A DNA stretch of 33,519 bases from a virus: positions 1-33,519 of the IMG/VR virus record IMGVR_UViG_3300042691_007469. One strand, given 5' to 3'. The first letter of the stretch is position 1. The number at the start of each line of letters is the position of its first letter. This document shows, one piece after another, positions 15,013-23,412 of the stretch. The notes below the pieces were generated by a model, which saw only the letters and a list, made by a program, of their open reading frames with translations, did no database searches and had not been told where the DNA came from. The position numbers and the translations under genes were made by a program.

Positions 15013-18000
15013 ATGGCAAGTCCCGACTTGGGGTTTGACATTATTGAGCCAGAGGTAAAAGCAAATCAGCAAGATGCTGGATTTGATGTAATTGAGCCAG
15101 AAAATGCTAAACCAGCTCCATCAGAATCATTTGATGTAATTGAGCCGGACAGACAATACTTATCTCAAATCAAGCGAGACTATGTTTCGCAAGGTGGAAA
15201 TCCGCTTGACGTTTACGCACCAGAGCGTGCTGATTTCCTTGCAAATGAAGTAAACAAAAACCTTCAGTCTGGACTATCGCAAGAAGAGGCGTTGCTCAAG
15301 GCAACAGATGCGCTTGAAGCCCTGCCTCCAGAGACAAGACCGGATGGGTCTATATCCGCCGGATACGCTCCAACCGAGGAGGCCATCCAAAAGGGAATGA
15401 TCCAGCCAGCAGCATTACCAGCCGTTAGGAAGGCGATGAACGAAGGTGTGCTTACTGTCTCGTCTGGATTCGATAAAGATAAAGGCGTTGGATTTGCGGT
15501 TGGTAAGGCAAAGGATGGCAGAGTTGTCCGTATTGAAGAAAAGCCACCTGGAATAATTGGGGCATCATTAAGGTCGGTTGGAGAACAGATTATACCTGGA
15601 GCTAGTGCAGTTGCTGGATCAATTCTTGGTGGAGTTGCTGGCGCACCAGCAGGACCAGTTGGGATACTTGCTGGAGGATTGGCTGGTGGTGCTGCTGGAT
15701 ATGAAGCTGGAAGAATGGGGCAAGCTGGCCTTGCAAGAATTCTAGCTGGTGAACAAGGCTACGCAGACTACCAGAGAATGCGCGAGGCCGATATTGCGAT
15801 GTTCCCAATTACAACAAAATCTCTTGAGATTGCGACACCTATGGCTGTTGGTGCTGGACTCGCTGGGCCAACGAAAGCCATTGACAAATTTCAACAATTG
15901 TTTCAGCCCAAAGCTACTCCTTCCCTACAAACAAAAGCACAGCCTCCAGAAACAATTATTCCTCAAGCTGCTGTTTCAGCAACTGAAAATGTACCAACAA
16001 AAACATTTTATCACGGATCTCCAGCAACATCTATTGAAAACATAAAAAGCGATGCCAGAGGACTTGTTTTTGTATCTGAATCAAAAGATGTATCATCTTC
16101 ATATAGGCTATCGAGGACAAAGGATGTTGACTTAAATAAAGCTGGATTAACAAATGAAGAGAGATTGTCTTACGATATGTACAGAAAGGGTCTTCGTGAA
16201 GATCCAACTGCAAACCCGGACCAATTTTTGTCACCAAAAGAATTTGATGAAGCAAGTTCTGCTCTTGAAAAGATTGAAGCATACAAAAAAGCATTGGCAG
16301 AGCAGGGGAAAATTTACGAGATAAATATACCGACAGACAAGATTATTGACTGGAGAAATCCAGATAATTTCTATAAAACCTTGTCTGCTGTTGAGGCTGA
16401 CTTGAGGACATCTGGAGAGGTTAGGCTTGCCAATATATTGCGAAATTCAATCTCAAACAAAATTCCTCCTCAATCTGGTTTGCTCGACAAGCCAGTATTT
16501 GATTCCCTGAAAAAACAAGGCATTGAGGGAATAACATTGCCACATTCAAAAGAAGGGTCGGAGACAATGCTAATCAGAGGCGCACTAGAAGTTGCGCCAG
16601 AAGGACAGCAGCCAATTCGCCCCGGGGTTATTGGCGAGGCTGGCTTTGAATCTGGAACAGTGCGTCCAGAGTTCAAGATGCCGGAAGTTCCAGAAGGATC
16701 TAAAATAGCTAGGACGGCAGAAAGAGTGTTGAAATCTGAAAAAGCACCAGAGCCATTCAAGGCAGAGGTTGCGGTTCAGCCAGGCACAGTAAGGCAGAAT
16801 GTTCCTCTTGGTGCTATTAAAAGAAATCTTGAAGACCTTACAGATGATGAGCTAAATGAAATTGCAAGAAGAAGCATTACCTCGTCAGCGTATGATGATG
16901 CAGAAAGAGCAGGGGCAAATGCAATACTTGCCGCAAGGCAGATTGATGCAGACCCTGCGTCTGCCGCAATCAATTGGGATGAATTCACTAAGGCTGCATC
17001 TTTAGCTGGTGTTTCATTAAGAAATGTCCGTGAGTACTTGAATACTCCTGCTGGGTATTTGGCAACAATATCAAAGGCAGCGGAAGCAGCGAAAAGAAAT
17101 GTACCACAAAGCGTGAAGGACAATGTTCTTCGACTATTTAATGCAAGTAAAAATGCAAAAGCTGAGTTTGTTAAAGCGGAAGCAAATTACAGATCAAGCC
17201 TAACCGATGAAGCTGCTGCTATTGCTGAAAACGCAAGAAGGACGGCGGCTAGCGCGGCAACAAAACTTCAAAAATATTCAGACAGAATTTTTCCAAAGAA
17301 AATTCTTGGCGAGATACTTCCACAAGCCATACAGCTTACGCTATTAAGTCCGTTATCTCTTGTTAAGAATCCAGTATTTAACGTAGCCAGAGCAGTAGGC
17401 CAGCTTGGCGTGAGGTCACTAGCAAACGCTGGAGATGCGGTAATAAGCTATGTAACCAAGCAACCAAGGACGATGACTCAATCTGCGCTTACAACAAAGG
17501 GTGCAATGATTCGTGGCACTGAAAAGACAAAAGAAGCAATTCGAGCATTCCTTGGTGAAGGCATTCCAGAATCTTCAGCATTGGCTGGCGAAGGCGTAAA
17601 GGGATTTAGTGTATTCAAATCTCTTGCCCAAGCATTTACTGGCAAGGACATGGTTACAAATGCAAAAGGAAACATCGCTCTTATTGACCGAGTGCGGAAG
17701 CTTACCGAAGGAATAATCGGATCATATACAGAACCAGTAGGCAGAGCATTAACTCTTGGTGACGTTCCGGCCAGAGGGTTTGCAGAAGGCAGGCTTCTTG
17801 CGGAACAAGCTATTTTGGCCGGGAAATCACCAGAAGAAGTTTTGGCGAGCGTGAGATTTCCGACAAGGACGGAGCTAAGAGGGATATCAAACAAAGCAGC
17901 AGAGGCAACATTTCAGCAAGACACAAAGCTTACGGCAGTAGTCGGTGTTGTTGCAAATGCAGTAAAAAGCGTTCCAATTGTTGGACCGCTTACAAAAGCA

Positions 18001-19161
18001 GTTGTTGCTCCATATACAAAAACTCCAGTTAATGTCGTTACTGACGTTGTGAACTTGGCAGTGCCTGGGCTTTCCTTTGCAAAGAGTGCATATTATGCAA
18101 GCAAAGGAGATAGATCAAAAGCACTAGAGATGGCTGCTAGTGGAATTGTCGGAACAGTAATTGGAGGGGCGGCTGCCGCCTTGTATCGAGCTGGTGTTAT
18201 TACTGGGTCTGCTCCCAAATCTGCAAAGGAGCGTGGCGTTCAATACGCAACACAACCTCCTAATACAATAAATATGTCCGGCCTAAGAAGACTTCTTAAT
18301 GGCGAAGATCCAACCATTCAGGCTGGCGATGAAATATCTAGCTATGAAAATTTTGGATACCTTGGAACAATCTTTAACGTGTATTCAAATGTATTAAGTA
18401 AGAACGAAGGCTCTGGATTACTTGAGGATGTTCTTGATGTGACGCTCAAGGGATTGCCATCAGTTGCAAGTTATACGCTCAACCAAACATTCCTAAAGAG
18501 TACGAACACTCTTCTTAATGCAATTTCAAAAGAAGATTATGATAGCTATTTGGAATCTTTATATAGCACAATCTCATCAATTCCATTCCCCAACACATTG
18601 CAAGCCTTCAATAAGGCAAATAGGGAGAATATGATTGACCCAAAAACAGATGATAGCTTGCAACTATTTGCTAATGTTCTCAAGTCGAAGATGCCAGAGT
18701 TTGCCAGAGAGGCAATTGGTGCGGAGGAGCTTCCACTCAAAAGGGATATGTGGGGCAACCCGATCAAGCAGACACCGGAAGGCGCAAACCCATTCTTGTA
18801 TAATTTTCTTGATTTCACAAGATCAAGAGTAGTCCCAAGTGATGAAACAAATGTTGCTTTATATAAACTATGGAAGGAAACAGGCAATCCAGATGTTCTG
18901 CCGTCTGTGCCGTCCAGAGATGTCATAGATAAAAAGATCACATATAGGCTTGATGAGAATCAGTATTCAATTTATCAGGAATATATAGGCCAAAGGAGAA
19001 AGGCTCTTACTGATAATTTATTCCAAAGCGCAACATTTGATGGAATGGACCCAGATTTCAAGATTAAGGCTTTAGAAAAAGCGTATGATCGCGGTGCTGA
19101 AGATGGGAAAAGGCAGTTCTTGAAATACAATAGGGATTACTTGACACCAAAGGAGAAATAA
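15013..19161 (+). CDS. Giant ejection protein with ART-like domain
   Basis: A 1382-residue polyvalent-type protein. Residues 1-46 carry three GFDVIEPE-like peptides (GFDIIEPE, GFDVIEPE, SFDVIEPD). Residues about 195-245 form a Gly/Ala-rich hydrophobic segment, possibly membrane-inserting. Residues about 330-521 resemble an ADP-ribosyltransferase of the H-Y-E type: FYHGSP (His334), LVFVSESKDVSSSY (Tyr364), YEINIP, DWRNP and EGITLPHSKEGSETM (Glu514/517 candidates). The C-terminal half (about 760-1380) is helical with hydrophobic stretches and contains TKTPVNVVTDVVNLAVPG and PPNTINMSGLRRLL, which resemble LPD38-class domains seen in phage polyvalent proteins. Such proteins are packaged and injected to act in the host. 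ART activity is inferred from the motif pattern only. Confidence 0.7.
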   Translation: MASPDLGFDIIEPEVKANQQDAGFDVIEPENAKPAPSESFDVIEPDRQYLSQIKRDYVSQGGNPLDVYAPERADFLANEVNKNLQSGLSQEEALLKATDALEALPPETRPDGSISAGYAPTEEAIQKGMIQPAALPAVRKAMNEGVLTVSSGFDKDKGVGFAVGKAKDGRVVRIEEKPPGIIGASLRSVGEQIIPGASAVAGSILGGVAGAPAGPVGILAGGLAGGAAGYEAGRMGQAGLARILAGEQGYADYQRMREADIAMFPITTKSLEIATPMAVGAGLAGPTKAIDKFQQLFQPKATPSLQTKAQPPETIIPQAAVSATENVPTKTFYHGSPATSIENIKSDARGLVFVSESKDVSSSYRLSRTKDVDLNKAGLTNEERLSYDMYRKGLREDPTANPDQFLSPKEFDEASSALEKIEAYKKALAEQGKIYEINIPTDKIIDWRNPDNFYKTLSAVEADLRTSGEVRLANILRNSISNKIPPQSGLLDKPVFDSLKKQGIEGITLPHSKEGSETMLIRGALEVAPEGQQPIRPGVIGEAGFESGTVRPEFKMPEVPEGSKIARTAERVLKSEKAPEPFKAEVAVQPGTVRQNVPLGAIKRNLEDLTDDELNEIARRSITSSAYDDAERAGANAILAARQIDADPASAAINWDEFTKAASLAGVSLRNVREYLNTPAGYLATISKAAEAAKRNVPQSVKDNVLRLFNASKNAKAEFVKAEANYRSSLTDEAAAIAENARRTAASAATKLQKYSDRIFPKKILGEILPQAIQLTLLSPLSLVKNPVFNVARAVGQLGVRSLANAGDAVISYVTKQPRTMTQSALTTKGAMIRGTEKTKEAIRAFLGEGIPESSALAGEGVKGFSVFKSLAQAFTGKDMVTNAKGNIALIDRVRKLTEGIIGSYTEPVGRALTLGDVPARGFAEGRLLAEQAILAGKSPEEVLASVRFPTRTELRGISNKAAEATFQQDTKLTAVVGVVANAVKSVPIVGPLTKAVVAPYTKTPVNVVTDVVNLAVPGLSFAKSAYYASKGDRSKALEMAASGIVGTVIGGAAAALYRAGVITGSAPKSAKERGVQYATQPPNTINMSGLRRLLNGEDPTIQAGDEISSYENFGYLGTIFNVYSNVLSKNEGSGLLEDVLDVTLKGLPSVASYTLNQTFLKSTNTLLNAISKEDYDSYLESLYSTISSIPFPNTLQAFNKANRENMIDPKTDDSLQLFANVLKSKMPEFAREAIGAEELPLKRDMWGNPIKQTPEGANPFLYNFLDFTRSRVVPSDETNVALYKLWKETGNPDVLPSVPSRDVIDKKITYRLDENQYSIYQEYIGQRRKALTDNLFQSATFDGMDPDFKIKALEKAYDRGAEDGKRQFLKYNRDYLTPKEK

Positions 19162-19162
19162 A

Positions 19163-19858
19163 ATGGAACGCTATGAAAAGATGATGCAGGCTAATATTCC
19201 AAAGCCAAATGTCGCGCCAGTACAGCAACCAACTGTGCGTCAAAACCAGCCAGAAGCTGATCCTGGATTTGACGTGATTGAGCCAGAGGGTGTGGCAAGC
19301 GATACCTCTGGATTTGATTTGATAAATGCAGCAAAAACAACAGTCAATTGGGAAGGTAGGCGTGACAAGAAGGGCAATCTTTCAGTATATGCCTTGCCTG
19401 CCGGGGATATGGGTGGAGATTACGAGGTAGCTGGCATCAATGACAGATACCATCCAGAAGCATTTAGAAAGATCGCAAGCTTGCCAGCCCAACAGAGGGA
19501 AGAGGCAGCCGCAAAATACATCAGCGAATACACAGCTCCTCTTGTGTCGAAGCTCCCACAGGCAATTCAGCCATTCGCCCAGGATATGGCGTTTAATAGA
19601 GGAATGGGCGGTGCAACAAAGTATATCCAAGAGGGGCTGAACTCACTTGGCGTTAAGGTTGCTGTTGACGGAGCCATTGGACCAAAAACTCTTGCTGCTA
19701 TTGGAAGTGTAAATCCAAAGCAACTTATGCTTGCGGCAAGCCAAGCACAATTGAATGATGAAAGAGCTAGGGCAGGTGCTGATCCGAGAAGAAAGAAGTT
19801 TATTGTTGGTCTTGAAAACAGAATTAACAATAGACTTAGCGCATTCGGAGGCGGTTAA
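19163..19858 (+). CDS. GH108-like muramidase (virion/lysis)
   Basis: A 231-residue protein. After a polar N-terminal segment with GFDVIEPEG (about 35-43) and GFDLINA (about 50-56), residues about 60-150 match the GH108 N-acetylmuramidase pattern: NWEGRR (candidate catalytic Glu64), a GGDYEVAGINDRYHPEAF region (84-101), and later the helix FAQDMAFNRGMGG (128-140). The next part, GLNSLGVKVAVDGAIGPKTL, looks like the peptidoglycan-binding PG_binding_3 C-terminal module. The enzyme cleaves cell-wall glycan. Because it carries the same GFDVIEPE peptide as the injected giant protein and follows it by one base, it is likely virion-associated and opens the wall during DNA entry; it could also act as endolysin. 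No signal peptide. Confidence 0.75.
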   Translation: MERYEKMMQANIPKPNVAPVQQPTVRQNQPEADPGFDVIEPEGVASDTSGFDLINAAKTTVNWEGRRDKKGNLSVYALPAGDMGGDYEVAGINDRYHPEAFRKIASLPAQQREEAAAKYISEYTAPLVSKLPQAIQPFAQDMAFNRGMGGATKYIQEGLNSLGVKVAVDGAIGPKTLAAIGSVNPKQLMLAASQAQLNDERARAGADPRRKKFIVGLENRINNRLSAFGGG

Positions 19859-20197
19859 TTATTCTGAATCGTTTTCAAACACATAGGTTGAACCAGCCGT
19901 TCCAGAATAATACTCGCCAACCTGCACCTTTGTTCCATTTGATCCATAATAAAGGTATCCAGTTTTTGTCACAATTTCGTTTCCGCCATAATAAACATCT
20001 CCACATGAAGAATAACATCCATTTGGGGTTTGCTTGAGTATGCCATTATCCACTATCAATCCATTGGATGTTATAGCCAATCCTTTGCCACCACTAAACA
20101 CGGCGTATCCAGAATCATATACTCCGCCATCAAAGTCATCCGCCATCACCGATGCCATCAGCATCGCCGTCACTATAGTCATTGTTATTGCTTTCAT
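19859..20197 (-). CDS. Secreted protein on the opposite strand (moron candidate)
   Basis: A 112-residue protein with a clear signal peptide (MKAITMTIVTAMLMASVMA, cleaved before DDF). The mature part is Gly/Tyr/Ser-rich with repeated GYxxYGSNG-like pieces (NGLIVDNGILKQTPNG, then VTKTGYLYYGSNGTKVQVG) and two Cys in CYSSCGD. Its stop abuts the muramidase stop tail-to-tail, with no base in between, and it is the only minus-strand gene in the first 32 kb. The upstream gap to the next + gene is 38 bases, and no good ribosome site was seen. The layout is that of a separately expressed moron coding for a host-envelope protein. Family not recognised. Confidence 0.6.
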   Translation of the reverse strand: MKAITMTIVTAMLMASVMADDFDGGVYDSGYAVFSGGKGLAITSNGLIVDNGILKQTPNGCYSSCGDVYYGGNEIVTKTGYLYYGSNGTKVQVGEYYSGTAGSTYVFENDSE

Positions 20198-20235
20198 AGT
20201 GAAAAGTATCTAGGACAAATCGAAAGCCGTCAAGC

Positions 20236-20619
20236 ATGAAATTAACATCACGCCAAATTGGAGCAGTCGGGGTAGCTCGCGTTACCGGAGCTTTGTTGCG
20301 GTGTGGATACAACGTGCTTACTCCATACGAGGACTTTGCTGGATACGACGTGGTGGCTGAAAGGAACAACAAGTTCTTCCGCATTCAGGTTAAGACGGCG
20401 CAGGCCGTAGAGCCTGGGCGCACCAAGTATCGTTTTACCACCAGCGTGGGGAATGGATTTAATATACCGAAGCGTGCCATTAGTGGCGTGGATTACGTTG
20501 CGTGTTGGGGAATGAGTGATGACCTTTTCTGGCTATTGCCAATCTCCAAGTGCAGATCGTTAACAACAAAGCTTTGCCCATCGACAGGCGGTGGCTGGCG
20601 TGTATTCAAAAACCTATGA
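20236..20619 (+). CDS. PD-(D/E)XK endonuclease
   Basis: A 127-residue protein with the helix-strand start RQIGAVGVARVTGALLRCGYNVLTP and the catalytic core GYDVVAE...FFRIQVKTAQ (Asp38, then Gln51-x-Lys53, with Glu32 upstream), matching the restriction-endonuclease-like fold found in intron-associated and Holliday-junction-resolvase-type nucleases. It probably cuts DNA during replication, recombination or packaging. Gln in place of the usual Glu/Asp at the D-E/Q-xK site is common in this branch. The next gene overlaps by ATGA. Confidence 0.8.
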   Translation: MKLTSRQIGAVGVARVTGALLRCGYNVLTPYEDFAGYDVVAERNNKFFRIQVKTAQAVEPGRTKYRFTTSVGNGFNIPKRAISGVDYVACWGMSDDLFWLLPISKCRSLTTKLCPSTGGGWRVFKNL

Positions 20620-20795
20620 CCGAGAAAGAGGCGTGGGCTAAATTTGAGAATGGACTAAAGAATACGCAATCCTTTGATGAGGCCGTGGCTTGGGTAAAGA
20701 AGAACAAAAAGATAGTTGAGAAGCTGACCATGATGGCAATGATTAGGCGATTTAATGAGGATATTAGCAGAGCTAATAGAACTTGGCGGAATTAA
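20616..20795 (+). CDS. Hypothetical small helical protein
   Basis: A 59-residue, charged, all-helical protein starting at ATG 20616 in overlap with the nuclease stop (ATGA). The sequence is rich in Lys/Glu/Asn (KKNKKIVEKLTMMAMIRRFN). No motif known. It is tied to the upstream nuclease by translational coupling, so it may modulate or bind it, but this is inference. Confidence 0.55.
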   Translation: MTEKEAWAKFENGLKNTQSFDEAVAWVKKNKKIVEKLTMMAMIRRFNEDISRANRTWRN

Positions 20796-20839
20796 AATAT
20801 ATCTCGACGCTTGCGGGGGTTGACAGCTAAACCCAGTAG

Positions 20840-21301
20840 ATGGGCAAAATCAATAGTCGGGCAAAGGGTGCTGCGGGGGAACGAGAGTTAGCGAATTACC
20901 TGCGAGAACAAGGCTGGCAGAAGGCCAGGCGCACACAGCAATACGCTGGCAATCCAGAGGGCGGTAGCGGGGATGTGGTATGCGAGAACTTTCCATTCCA
21001 CATTGAGGGCAAGCGTTGTCAGGCATTAAAACCCGAAGAGTGGATTGATCAGTCCAAGCGGGATTGCCCGGCGGGCAAGATCCCAGCAGTATTTTTCCGC
21101 CGCAATGGACGCAAAGAGTGGCTGGTCGTTTTGACCGCAGATAGCGTGTGCGAATTAGCTCGACAAATTGCACCCGCAAATGTGAAGATTGAATATGTAC
21201 CAAACAATCCTATGTCAACCACAGTCGGTGCTGGATTTTGGGTACACAATCAAGAAGAACTTACCCCATACATACAACCAAAACTAAACCCAAATAAATA
21301 A
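20840..21301 (+). CDS. Holliday-junction-resolvase-like PD-(D/E)XK nuclease
   Basis: A 153-residue protein with the Hjc-type layout: helix with Glu14 (KGAAGERELANYLREQGW), then GGSGDVV (Asp45) and FHIEGKRC (Glu56-x-Lys58). These form the catalytic D-ExK set that binds Mg2+ and cuts branched DNA. The product is small for a nuclease but normal for Hjc/VRR-type enzymes. The 44 bases before it hold no strong ribosome site. It follows the first PD-(D/E)XK nuclease and precedes an SSB-like gene, which supports a role in DNA branch processing or packaging. Confidence 0.85.
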   Translation: MGKINSRAKGAAGERELANYLREQGWQKARRTQQYAGNPEGGSGDVVCENFPFHIEGKRCQALKPEEWIDQSKRDCPAGKIPAVFFRRNGRKEWLVVLTADSVCELARQIAPANVKIEYVPNNPMSTTVGAGFWVHNQEELTPYIQPKLNPNK

Positions 21302-21313
21302 AGGAGAAATAAC

Positions 21314-21955
21314 ATGGCACTAACCCTAAGTGAATCGCAGAAAACAGAACGCAAGTTGCCCGAAGCCGGAGCAACTGTAGGCGTTCTCTACTCATTGGTC
21401 GATCTTGGCCACCAGAAGACCAACTGGGATAACCAGGAGAAGTGGACTCCCAAAGTCCGCTTAACCTTTGAGTTGCCAGACCAGACAGATGAGTACGAGG
21501 TGGAAGAGAATGGCAAACGCACCACAGTCCAAAAGCCTATGGTCGTTAGCATCGAGCAGACCCGCAGTCTTGGCGAGAAAGCCAGCTTGCGGAAGTTGCT
21601 TGAGCAATGGAGGGGGCAAACCTTCACGGCCAAGGAACTGCAAGCATTCAGCTTGAAGAACCTACTTGGCAAGCCAGCTATGCTGACGCTCATCCACAAG
21701 ACGAGCCAGCAGGGTCGGCAGTATTGTGCAATTGCCGGAGCTTCCAAGCTTCCCAAGGGCATGACTGCTCCAGCCAAGACTGCCAACGATCAGATGTACT
21801 ACGAGATTGAGCAGGGCGAGGGTGGTCAGTTCAATGATATGCCGGATTGGTTGCAGGAGAAGATCCGTGGTTCCAAGGAGTTTGCTACCGCTGCTGGCAA
21901 GTCCACGGCCACTAAGGTCGAGGTGGACGCAGACGGAAACCAAGTGCCGTTCTAA
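21314..21955 (+). CDS. Putative single-stranded DNA-binding protein
   Basis: A 213-residue protein with a strong AAAGGAG site. Residues about 15-150 look like an OB-type beta barrel (GVLYSLVDLGHQKTNWDN, TPKVRLTFELP, then a loop and SLKNLLGKPAMLTLIHK). The C-terminal third is acidic and low-complexity, ending in VPF after acidic residues, as SSB-like tails often do. This family occurs in phages next to RecB/Cas4-type exonucleases, as here. Assignment rests on pattern and context; experimental DNA binding is not shown. Confidence 0.7.
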   Translation: MALTLSESQKTERKLPEAGATVGVLYSLVDLGHQKTNWDNQEKWTPKVRLTFELPDQTDEYEVEENGKRTTVQKPMVVSIEQTRSLGEKASLRKLLEQWRGQTFTAKELQAFSLKNLLGKPAMLTLIHKTSQQGRQYCAIAGASKLPKGMTAPAKTANDQMYYEIEQGEGGQFNDMPDWLQEKIRGSKEFATAAGKSTATKVEVDADGNQVPF

Positions 21956-21960
21956 ATTAA

Positions 21961-22779
21961 ATGGCTCTAACAATCACATCAAAAGAGCCATCCAATTCCC
22001 GCTTGGTCGCTACTGACCAGGCGGGACATTGGTACACAGCCGAGGGTGAATCCGCCCACGTTGTGATTGGCAAGAACGGAAAAGAAAGAAACACAACTGT
22101 TGCCGATGCGCGTAAGATGGGGCTTTACCCGTCAGTTACGAGCATTCTTGGCATCATGGATAAGCCACAGCTAACAGCGTGGAAGATCGAACAGGCAATC
22201 ATGTCTTCATTGACGTTGCCAAAGGAGGAAAATGAAAGACTCGAAGACTATGCGAAAAGGGTCGTTAGGGACTCGCGGGAATCGACAAGCAAGGCGGCGG
22301 AACACGGCACGAAAATGCACACTGAAATGGAGAACATCCTCTTGGGAAGAGCCGTATCCAGAGATGAAAAACTTGCTCCGTACATCGAAACCTTTAAGAA
22401 GTGGGCAGACGAAAACGTTGAAAAAACATACTGGTGTGAAAAGGGCTTGGTCGGTGCTGGTTACGCTGGGCGGTGCGATGCCTACGTGCGGTTGTCAGGA
22501 ATTGGCGATGCCATCATTGACCTGAAGAACAGGAAGGTTAATCCAAAGTACGATCCGTTTTACGACACAGATTGCGCCCAGCTATGGGCCTACAGGACTG
22601 CGTCGGAGAACCCGCAGTGCGCATGTGTCTCGGTTGTTTTGGCATCCAACGACCCGACCAATATTATGATCAAGGTCTGGGATGATGAAGAACTCTACCA
22701 AGCCGGTATAGCCTTCTGCGCAATGCAGAAGGTTTGGTCTTGGGTGAAGCAATACACTCCGCCAGGGATGAAGCTATGA
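21961..22779 (+). CDS. RecB/Cas4-like PD-(D/E)XK exonuclease
   Basis: A 272-residue protein. Features: YPSVTSILGIM (about 56-66), EHGTKMHTEME (His115-x4-His120, Glu122; the H-x(4-5)-H helix of the RecB family), AGRCDAYVR (Asp173) and IIDLKNRK (Asp187-x-Lys189), followed by Gln207-x-x-x-Tyr211 in CAQLWAYRTA. This D-DxK-QxxxY set is the RecB/Cas4-type exonuclease active site. It probably resects DNA ends for recombination with the preceding SSB-like protein. The start (ATG 21961) sits five bases after the SSB stop. The stop overlaps the next start (ATGA). Confidence 0.9.
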   Translation: MALTITSKEPSNSRLVATDQAGHWYTAEGESAHVVIGKNGKERNTTVADARKMGLYPSVTSILGIMDKPQLTAWKIEQAIMSSLTLPKEENERLEDYAKRVVRDSRESTSKAAEHGTKMHTEMENILLGRAVSRDEKLAPYIETFKKWADENVEKTYWCEKGLVGAGYAGRCDAYVRLSGIGDAIIDLKNRKVNPKYDPFYDTDCAQLWAYRTASENPQCACVSVVLASNDPTNIMIKVWDDEELYQAGIAFCAMQKVWSWVKQYTPPGMKL

Positions 22780-23072
22780 CTGCGCCAACAATCCAAGAAA
22801 TGGGAAATGCTGCACAGGAGATCGTGTGGCGAGTGATGGGCAAGGGGTCAGATAAGTCTGGTTATGGAGATTGGTTGCTGAAGGATCGGCCTACCCACGA
22901 TTACCATATTGCCAGAGCCGTCCGGCACTTGGCCACAGCGCAGATGCAGTTGCACAAGTCATCGCCTTGTCCGGATAATAACGGAGAGACAAGTGTTGAC
23001 CACTTGGAGCGTGCGCTGGTAAGGTCGCTCTTCGTGTTAGCACAAATCAAAAAGGAAGTACCAAGACTATGA
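22776..23072 (+). CDS. Hypothetical protein in nuclease operon
   Basis: A 98-residue helical protein. ATG 22776 is preferred because it overlaps the previous stop; an in-frame GTG/ATG at 22734 lies inside the exonuclease gene. A central segment DYHIARAVRHLATAQMQL, then DHLERALVRSLFVLAQIKKE, gives a conserved-looking helical pair with His/Asp/Glu that loosely resembles DUF5664-type phage proteins. Function unknown. Confidence 0.6.
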   Translation: MTAPTIQEMGNAAQEIVWRVMGKGSDKSGYGDWLLKDRPTHDYHIARAVRHLATAQMQLHKSSPCPDNNGETSVDHLERALVRSLFVLAQIKKEVPRL

Positions 23073-23239
23073 ACCAAGAAGAAATAGACAAAGATTGGGA
23101 TGAGTTTTTCAGCAAACCTCGTCCTTGGCTTTATTCAAATTACGGAGATAAGTCAAACGACAGCGATGAATCTGAAACAGAGAAATCTTTCCAGAAGTTC
23201 TGCGATCACGATGGAAACAATAGGTATCCTAGGGAATGA
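23069..23239 (+). CDS. Hypothetical small acidic protein
   Basis: A 56-residue protein; ATG overlaps the previous stop (ATGA), and its own end overlaps the next start (ATGA). It is acidic and Ser/Asp/Glu-rich (SNDSDESETEKS) with a Trp/Phe-containing start (DKDWDEFFSKPRPWLYS). No family recognised. Acidic peptides of this type are often phage anti-host proteins, but nothing here proves it. Confidence 0.5.
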   Translation: MNQEEIDKDWDEFFSKPRPWLYSNYGDKSNDSDESETEKSFQKFCDHDGNNRYPRE

Positions 23240-23412
23240 GGCTGGCGTTGTCTTGGATTTTTTATTACTTAGGGGATATAGTAAGTAGGACTATTCTGCG
23301 CCATGGATATGGCTACGGACTATACAAAACTCTGATGCTTTGGTCAGTCGATCTGGATGACAAGTTTAATGTATGGAAAGAAGTTAAACCGAAGCGGAGG
23401 AGAAAAAAATGA
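23236..23412 (+). CDS. Hypothetical small protein with basic tail
   Basis: A 58-residue protein in double ATGA overlap. The start is a hydrophobic amphipathic helix (MRLALSWIFYYLGDIVSR), which could be membrane-associated. A Gly/Tyr stretch (HGYGYGLYK) follows, and the protein ends with a strongly basic tail (KEVKPKRRRKK). No family recognised. Its small size makes it a candidate for an early host-interaction protein. Confidence 0.5.
   Translation: MRLALSWIFYYLGDIVSRTILRHGYGYGLYKTLMLWSVDLDDKFNVWKEVKPKRRRKK

Noticed and set aside
20030-20239. Short + strand frame across the minus-strand secreted-protein gene
   Set aside because: Composition (His/Cys/Tyr-rich, no motif) and lack of a ribosome site; the minus-strand frame has a clear signal peptide and fits the gap exactly.
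20819-20824. TTGACA as a promoter -35 box
   Set aside because: No -10-like sequence lies 16-18 bases downstream; that position is already inside the resolvase gene.
23100-23288. 62-codon + strand frame overlapping two small genes
   Set aside because: The region is better explained by two ATGA-linked genes (23069-23239 and 23236-23412) that join their neighbours perfectly.
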